A DNA stretch of 64,000 nucleotides from Archivesica marissinica. Lineage: Eukaryota > Mollusca > Bivalvia > Venerida > Vesicomyidae. This document shows positions 56,951 to 64,000 of the stretch, in pieces. The notes beneath the pieces were generated by a model. That model had not been told where the DNA came from. It saw nothing but the letters and a program-made list of their open reading frames with translations, and did not search any database. The DNA is taken from NCBI GenBank assembly GCA_014843695.1, contig CM026401.1, forward strand, positions 48,868,405 to 48,932,404, read 5' to 3'. The position numbers were made by a program, and so were the translations under genes. Every line of letters begins with the position of its first letter. The first letter of the stretch is position 1.

Positions 56951-57699
56951 GAAACTTATAAAATAAAACAAAAGAACAATCTTTTACCAGTTATTTACAT
57001 ATTTATTCACATGTTTTATATCTATATAGCCTTAAAATCAAAATAAAGTCATTTCACAAATATTACAACATAATATGGCAATATACTAGGCACTACCCAC
57101 AAAGAACCTTGCCGTATAAACATTATTTGACAAGACTAGGAGCTAACTAACAAGATGTCTGCCATAACAACCCAGCTAGCAGGAGGCTGGTACAGGGCTA
57201 GCATGAGGCTAGCACGAAGCTGGTACGAGGCTAATACAGAATTGTAATCATTGCCAGATTTTAATCCATAGTCCGGGACAGTGGCGTGAGGTTATGAACT
57301 GTTGCTTGAGGTTAGATCTGAATGGCTCGACGAGAATACGATGATCAATCTGGATATCTCGGGGATCGAGTATTTGAAGCATTTCGCAAAATGTGTGCGG
57401 TGAAAATAAATTCATTGTCAAATAAACGCACGTCATTTGTCTTACACCTACTATGGTAGCGAATTTCAGTACAATTTTGTATAAATGTATTCATGAATAA
57501 TTTTGGACTTGACTTGTATATATGTGTGTATATGTACATTTGAGAGGCATCAACTTGTACAGAGTTGGCTGGATTGAAATCAGGTAGTTTATTTATAACT
57601 GGCTGTTTTTGTGGCTAAAACACTAAAAATGATACGGAACGATATTCCTTAGCTGATTAAAAATAGTAATGTGAGATATTTCTTAGCTGACTAAAAAGT
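56951..57699. other. Spacer, nothing firm
   Basis: Begins with an AATAAA-like 'aaaataaaaca'. Contains five imperfect 'gctggtac' / 'gaggctagcac' repeats near 57170-57235. The minus-strand 62-codon frame at 57248-57436 is not recognised. Confidence 0.45.
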
Positions 57700-58730
57700 A
57701 TTCACACATATATATATATATACATGCCAGTACCATCAAGTATTCACACATATATATATACATGCCAGTACCATCAAGTATTCACACATATATATATACA
57801 TGCCAGTACCATCAAGTATTCACACATATATTTATACATGCCCAGTACCATCAAGTATTCACACATATATATATATACAGTCAAACCTGTGTAGTTCACA
57901 CATATATATATATATAATATATATATACAGTCAAACCTGTGTTAGTGGTCACCTATATATATATACATACAGTCCCAGTACCTGTGTTAGTGGTCACATA
58001 TATATATATATATATATACAGTACCAGTCAAACCTGTGTTAGTGGTCACCTATATATATATATATATAGTAACCTGTGTTAGTGGTCACACATATATATA
58101 TATACATACAGTACCTGTGTTAGTGGTCACACCTATATATATATATACATACAGTACCTGTGTTATGGTCACCTATATATATATATATATACAGTACCAG
58201 TGTGTTATTCACCCATATATATATATATATACAGTCAACCTGTGTAGTGGTCACCTATATATATATATACATACAGTACCTGTGTTAGTGGTCACCATAT
58301 ATATATACAGTCAACCTGTGTTACCCACATATATATATATATATACAGTCAACCTGTGTTAGTATATATATATATATATACATATACATCAATATTACAC
58401 ATATATATATATACATAACCTGTGTTAGTGGTCACCATATATATATACATATACATGTGTTATGGTTATATATATATACAGTCATACCATGTGTAGTCAC
58501 ACATATATATATATATATATAGTATATATATTCACCATATATATATATATATATATACAGTACCTGTGTTAGTGGTCACCTATATATATACAGGCATATA
58601 TATATATATATATATACATACAGTACCATCGTATATCACATATATATATATATATACATCAGTACAGTCAAAGTTAGTGGTCACCTATATATATATATAT
58701 ATATATATACATACAGTCAAACCTCAATAT

Positions 58731-58769
<39 letters not shown>

Positions 58770-59765
58770 TCAAACCTGTGTATTCACACCTATATATATA
58801 TACATACAGTACCTGTATTCACACCATATATATATACAGTCAAACCTGTAGTTATATATATATATACATATACATCAATATATATATATACAGTCAAACC
58901 ATGTTAGTGGTCACATATATATATATATATACAGTCAAACCTGTGTAGTTCACACATATATATATATATACATGTCATACCATGTGTATTCACCATATAT
59001 ATATACATGTCAGTACCTGTATTCACACACATATATATATATACATGCCATACCTCAAGTGTTAGTGGTCACATATATATATATACACAGTATCAATATA
59101 TATATATATACATGCCAGTACCATCAAGTATTCACACACACATATATATACATGTCAGTACCATCAAGTATTCACACATATATATATATATACATGTCAG
59201 TACCATCAAGTATTCACACACATATATATATATACATGTCAGTACCATCAAGTATTCACACATATATATATACATGTCAGTACCATCAAGTATTCACACA
59301 CATATATATGTCAGTACCATCAAGTATTCACATATATATATATATACATGCCAGTACCATCAAGTATTCACACTATATATATATACATGCCAGTACCATC
59401 AAGTATTCACACACATATATATATACATGCCAGTACCATCAAGTATTCACACACACATATATATACATGCCAGTACCATCAAGTATTCACACACATATAT
59501 ATACATGCCAGTACCATCAAGTATTCACACACATATATATATACATGCCAGTACCATCAAGTATTCACACACATATATATATACATGCCAGTACCATCAA
59601 GTATTCACACATATATATACATGCCAGTACCATCAAGTATTCACACATATATATATATACATGCCAGTACCATCAAGTATTCACACACATATATATATAC
59701 ATGACAGTACCATCAAGTATTCACACATATATTTATACATGCCCAGTACCATCAAGTATTCACTG
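57700..59765. repeat. TA-rich satellite with multiplied pogo-like termini
   Basis: Outer parts (57700-57870 and 59100-59765) are units of about 38-42 bp: a (TA)n run, then 'catgccagtaccatcaagta' and 'ttcacaca'. The centre (57880-58970) alternates (TA)n with 'acagtcaaacctgtgttag' and 'tggtcac', the end of the PG2 transposon family. The centre is irregular, possibly through sequencing error in TA runs. Confidence 0.92.
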
Positions 59766-60524
59766 ATTTCATGCCTCGAACAAAATGCTTACACTAGTAC
59801 CGTATTTGATGTTTTAGGGCACCATAAATGTTCAGCCTAAAACCCAGTATCTTCAGATAGTCAGTAATTTAGGCTGTCGAACATATAGGGGAAATATGGT
59901 ACATATAATTTTATCAACACTTTTGACTCCAAAATAGTTTACACAATGTTTCTATGCCATATATCTTACTACAAATATCTGAAAACAAATGCGGCAGATA
60001 ACACATTTGTATATATATCATACAACTAACATCTGTCTATTGTATATCTGGTTTTTCGTTGAAGTTTTGTTTTGTTCAAATACAAAAATAGAACTAATTC
60101 ATATGCACATATATCCTGGTGTTTCAAATTATTTACGATTTTGTCAAATAAATATCCATAAAGGGAGGTAATTCACAAAAAAATAATTTTGAGATAAACA
60201 AACTATTGTGATTTGTAAATGGGTATTAAAAAATGCTACTTAAAATATGAAGAAATTAATATTTTTAAACGGTGAAAAATATAAAACAACAATCACGATT
60301 CCTGATCACCGCTTTCTTAGAATATCTTGGTGTGTAGCACAGGCAATGCAAACTGGCTTTAAAATTACAATGCCGAGATTTCCTATTTAGAGTTTTATCA
60401 TGTCCTCAGATCATTATCTATTGTTCTCTCCACTGCATTGAATTGTCATCGGCTTCGCTCGGTTTGGTTAACTGTTTTATAGTCGCACGGCAATTTGGTG
60501 TTTATAGCTTAGAAAACGCAAACT
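59766..60524. other. AT-rich spacer
   Basis: A single 'aatatccataaagggaggta' near 60151 is related to the 35-bp array unit at 10985-11205. No gene seen. Confidence 0.5.
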
Positions 60525-60715
60525 ACTCTTCTTTCTTAGACAAATAGAGTGACAGGGTTTTGAAAAAAACAACTACTTTTCTTTCTTAGACAAATTTAGC
60601 GACAGGGTTTTGAGAAAAAAAACTACTTTTCTTTCTTAGACAAATAGAGCGACAGGGTTTTGAAAAAAAACTACTTTTCTTTCTTAGACAAATAGAGTGA
60701 CAGGGTTTTGAAAAA
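60525..60715. repeat. Approximately 50-bp tandem repeat, four units
   Basis: Units with 'ttttctttcttagacaaata' and 'gagcgacagggttttgaa', spacing 46-51 bp due to A-run length changes. Confidence 0.9.
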
Positions 60716-60861
60716 AATGCTGACGCGGGTATAAAAAAAATATGAGCACTCCGCATATTTATATATTTCAATTCCTGTATGTTTTCTCCGATACTGCTGT
60801 AAATTGTTGACAAATAGGAACAACTTTAGTGTTGATCTTTGCCTCGATTACCTCTACAAGC

Positions 60862-61645
60862 TCAACCCTTTCCCTCATAGTAGCACCTCTTGATGCCATT
60901 ACCAATACCACATACATTAACCCTTATCTCATAGTAGCACCTCTTGACGCCATTACCAATACGACATAATTTGACAAAGTAGTAGCCAAACCAAAGTTCA
61001 TAATAAAGGCTAGAATCTCTATATAGTCCCATTAATATCTATGGAGGTGGGATAGATATGGCGACTACTTATCCACTGCATGATAGCTAAATGGCTGTCG
61101 TTTGTATGGAGATATAATAGTATATTAACCTAAATCTCTATGAAGTCCCAGTAATATCTATGGAGGTGGGATAGATATGGCGACTACTTATCCACTGCAT
61201 GATAACTAAATGGCTGTCGTTTGTATGGAGATATAATAGTATATTAACCTAAATCTCTATGTAGTCCCAGTAATATCTATGGAGGTGGGATAGATATGGC
61301 GACTACTTATCCACTGCATGATAGCTAAATGGCTGTCGTTTGTATGGAGATATAATAGTATATTAACCTAAATCTCTATGTAGTCCCAGTAATATCTATG
61401 GAGGTGGGATAGATATGGCTACTACTTATCCACTGCATGATAGCTAAATGGCTGTCGTTTGTATGGAGATATAATAGTATATTAACCTAAATCTCTATGA
61501 AGGAAAGTGTTAAATGGCTGTGGTTTGTATGGAGATATAATAGTATATTAACCTAAATCTCTATGAAGGAAAGTGTTAAATGGCTGTGGTTTGTATGGAG
61601 ATATTATAGTATATTAACCTAAATCTCTATGAAGGAAAGGGTTAA
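60862..61645. mobile_element. PB4 MITE, inverse copy with expanded interior
   Basis: TCAACCCTTTCCCTCATAG at the left and GGAAAGGGTTAA at the right. Inverse relative to 55177. The 118-bp unit is here in four near-perfect copies (about 61037-61500) plus two shorter partial copies before the right end, against two in the other element. Confidence 0.87.
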
Positions 61646-61859
61646 AGCTACATCAGTGAAAAAATGACCAATACATTAATAAGAAAACTACATTTGGACC
61701 AGTTCATTATTCAAAATGGGTAATTTTGTCTAAACATAGTAATATTACTGGCAAAAGGTGCAGATCCTGATGAGACGGCTCATTATGAGCCAGATCATCT
61801 GGAAGCTACACCTTTTGTTTGTAAGTCTATTTAGAGGCCTGTGGTGTTGATAGGGTTAA
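61646..61859. mobile_element. PB2 MITE copy, left end decayed
   Basis: Shares 'acatttggaccagttcatt', 'ggtgcagatcctgatgag' and the right end 'gatagggttaa' with 47842-48080. Confidence 0.75.
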
Positions 61860-62170
61860 TGTAAAATAAAACAATTTCGAATATTTGCACGTAAAATTTC
61901 TGCAGATTAACTAATGACGTCATAATCCTGGTGGTATTGTACAATATACCCCATGGATCGTTTGTAGTATACTTGAATCGTTGGCGATATTGCACAGGTT
62001 TTCAATGCATCATTGGAGGTTGGCGTGTTATACGTTCTCTCGGCAATTGTGTTGTATATCCTACACTGGCTTGGTTCCCCAGGTTATTTGATGTTGTTGA
62101 TGGCTACACATAACAAGACTGGTGTTTCTCTCCCGGGTACCGTAAAAATTATGGTTATTATGCTAGCATT
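61860..62170. other. Spacer before the 72-bp array
   Basis: Nothing recognised. Two overlapping short open frames only. Confidence 0.5.
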
Positions 62171-62835
62171 TGATGGTGTTGCACCTATTAAACGGCAAGT
62201 TTATATGGTTGCTAGGTGTTTAAATGGTTGCTAGGTTAACCTTGCTGGTGTCAAGACTATTTAACGGCAAGTTTATATGGTTGCTAGGTGTTTAAATGGT
62301 TGCTAGGTTAACCTTGCTGGTGTCAAGACTATTTAACGGCAAGTTTATATGGTTGCTAGGTGTTTAAATGGTTGCTAGGTTAACCTTGCTGGTGTCGAGA
62401 CTATTTAACGGCAAGTTTATATGGTTGCTAGGTGTTTAAATGGTTGCTAGGTTAACCTTGCTGGTGTCAAGACTATTTAACGGCAAGTTTATATGGTTGC
62501 TAGGTGTTTAAATGGTTGCTAGGTTAACCTTGCTGGTGTCGAGACTATTTAACGGCAAGTTTATATGGTTGCTAGGTGTTTAAATGGTTGCTAGGTTAAC
62601 CTTGCTGGTGTCAAGACTAGTTAACGGCAAGTTTATATGGTTGCTAGGTGTTTAAATGGTTGCTAGGTTAACCTTGCTGGTGTCAAGACTATTTAACGGC
62701 AAGTTTATATGGTTGCTAGGTGTTTAAATGGTTACTAAGGTTAACCTTGCTGGTGTCAAGACGATTTAATGGCAAGTTTAAATGGTTGCTAGGTGTTTAA
62801 ATGGTTACTAGGTTAACTGTGCTGGTGTCGAGACT
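62171..62835. repeat. 72-bp minisatellite, about nine units
   Basis: Units of 72 bp ('ggttgctaggtgtttaaatg', 'ttaaccttgctggtgtca', 'atttaacggcaagtttat'). A partial, diverged unit recurs at 63412-63490, so the array was once longer or was split. Confidence 0.93.
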
Positions 62836-62943
62836 GTTACAGCAGGTTTAAATACATACCAACACCTCTACTAATACCACAGCAAGTCAGTGGTTTCTAC
62901 AACAATCTAGAGTCGCCCCGCACTAAAATTGGCATGAAAAGTA

Positions 62944-63116
62944 CAGTCTACATCCGCTATGTCAAAATCGGTTATGTCGAATCAAAGTCCCGTTTCAGAC
63001 ACTATCATTTTACATATAACTGGCTCCGATTATATCGAATTTCGTTAAGTCAAACTTGGGTTATGTCGAAGCATTTTGTTCGGTCCGACGGAATTCGACA
63101 TAACGGATACAGACTG
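62944..63116. mobile_element. PG1 pogo-like MITE, copy 2
   Basis: CAGTCTACATCCGCTATGTC to CGACATAACGGATACAGACTG, flanked by TA (62942-62943 and 63117-63118). 173 bp. The interior is the inverse of 15632-15816. Confidence 0.85.
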
Positions 63117-63118
63117 TA

Positions 63119-64000
63119 GTAGCCCATTGCTCAACTAGAACATTATTCCATTACAAAATCAATATTTCCAATAGATACAATGCATTATCGAACGTCATTG
63201 GAAAGTAATTCACTCTTCTGCAGGGATTAAAGTCACACAAACATTGGTCATATGGCGACTCTCCAGCAAATTATTGGTCGAGGAAGGGTGCCCCTCCATA
63301 TTTTTACTTCAGGGAAAGTACCTCACATCTCAAATTTGTCATATATGGAGGACCCTTGGTGGAACCAACAAATATCTCCCTTAAATACATTAAATATATC
63401 TCCCTACTTTGAAGGCTGGTGTCAAGACTATTTAACGCAAGTTTAAATGGTTACTAGATGTTTAAATGGTTACTAGGTTAACAGTGCTGGTGTTTCTGTG
63501 GTTTCCATAGCAACATATATACTCCCTACTTTGAAGGCTGCGTAATCTCTGTGGTTTCCATAGCAACAAAAACGTACAAGTTTATAATTCATGGTTGGTG
63601 TTCAGTAAATTGATCATTTTAATTAATAAAATGAAATATTTGATCAGCTGATTTTCGTTGTTTGCGTATTTAATACATATTTATCACGTTAATAAAGATA
63701 ATTTGATCCAAAAAAAAACGAGAAAAAAAAAAAGGCAAATAAAAAAAAGGTTTGATCTTTTCTTCTATTGCGATATCATAATTATGCGTTTGTTTTGGTT
63801 TTGATCCAGAATAAGTTTCTCGAGTTATGGATATGCAATACTACTGGGCCATAAGTCAACACTAATATATATAAAAATATCTCTATATAAATCCATCAAG
63901 CCACGACACATTAATTCATACATATTTATCCTTTTTGAAAACTAAACAGTGGCCGGGTTGTAACGATTTTCTCAGATCTCAAACTCAAGCTCAAATGATT
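63119..64000. other. Terminal spacer
   Basis: Holds the stray 72-bp-unit fragment at 63412-63490 and a short duplicated 'ctgtggtttccatagcaac' (63496 and 63551). No gene recognised up to the window edge. Confidence 0.5.

Noticed and set aside
57248..57436. 62-codon minus-strand frame with protein-like composition
   Set aside because: No recognisable family, no splice sites that fit a neighbouring exon, and no partner exons found.

Overview
The window looks like nuclear DNA of an animal, most likely a mollusc and probably a bivalve. The animal assignment rests on a clear EBAG9 (RCAS1) orthologue with GT/AG introns and on a second gene of small, phase-consistent exons. The mollusc assignment is weaker: it is inferred from five tRNA-derived SINE families, very abundant MITEs and minisatellites, AT-rich DNA and recurrent 'aaagggaggtaat'-type motifs. 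Only about 1.2 kb of the 64 kb is recognisable intact coding sequence.

Layout. 1-6.5 kb: a CTGT microsatellite, then a decayed minus-strand gene for an OpgH/MdoH-like family-2 glycosyltransferase. It is broken by two in-frame TAA codons, two frameshifts, a 527-bp foldback transposon (perfect 8-bp target duplication) and a TTAA-flanked MITE whose end has expanded into a 36-bp tandem array. A 55-bp array follows. 6.5-12.9 kb: 22-bp, 47-bp and 35-bp minisatellites, SINEs and MITEs. 12.9-18.5 kb (minus): EBAG9, four coding exons, 221 codons. Its start codon and the splice-acceptor-like sequence in front of it are the last unit of a 36-bp tandem array, and a SINE has inserted at the 3' splice site of exon 2, duplicating that site. 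19-28.9 kb: SINEs, MITEs, a 5'-truncated LINE carrying a reverse transcriptase with a premature stop, and two minisatellites.

29-52.5 kb (plus): the last six coding exons of an unrecognised, charged, probably coiled-coil protein. The intron after the first of these exons is almost wholly a 29-bp satellite. The window holds 6.1 kb of this satellite, then the next exon with 1.3 kb of flank, then exactly 1000 N, then 9.1 kb more satellite and a near-identical second copy of that exon and flank. This looks like two haplotypes or overlapping contigs placed in tandem, not a biological duplication. Another minisatellite (45 bp) has grown from the 3' end and splice donor of exon D, and the terminal exon with its stop codon is itself tandemly duplicated. 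52.5-64 kb: MITEs (one nested in a SINE at TTAA, with an empty paralogous site in this window), an 18-bp array, a TA-rich array containing multiplied pogo-like transposon ends, and 118-bp and 72-bp arrays.

Main theme: tandem arrays here repeatedly start from functional boundaries (transposon ends, a splice acceptor plus start codon, a splice donor, a stop codon), and transposon insertions land on splice signals. I found no CRISPR, operon, prophage or other bacterial system. Start codons of the second gene and the true order around the N gap cannot be settled from this sequence.
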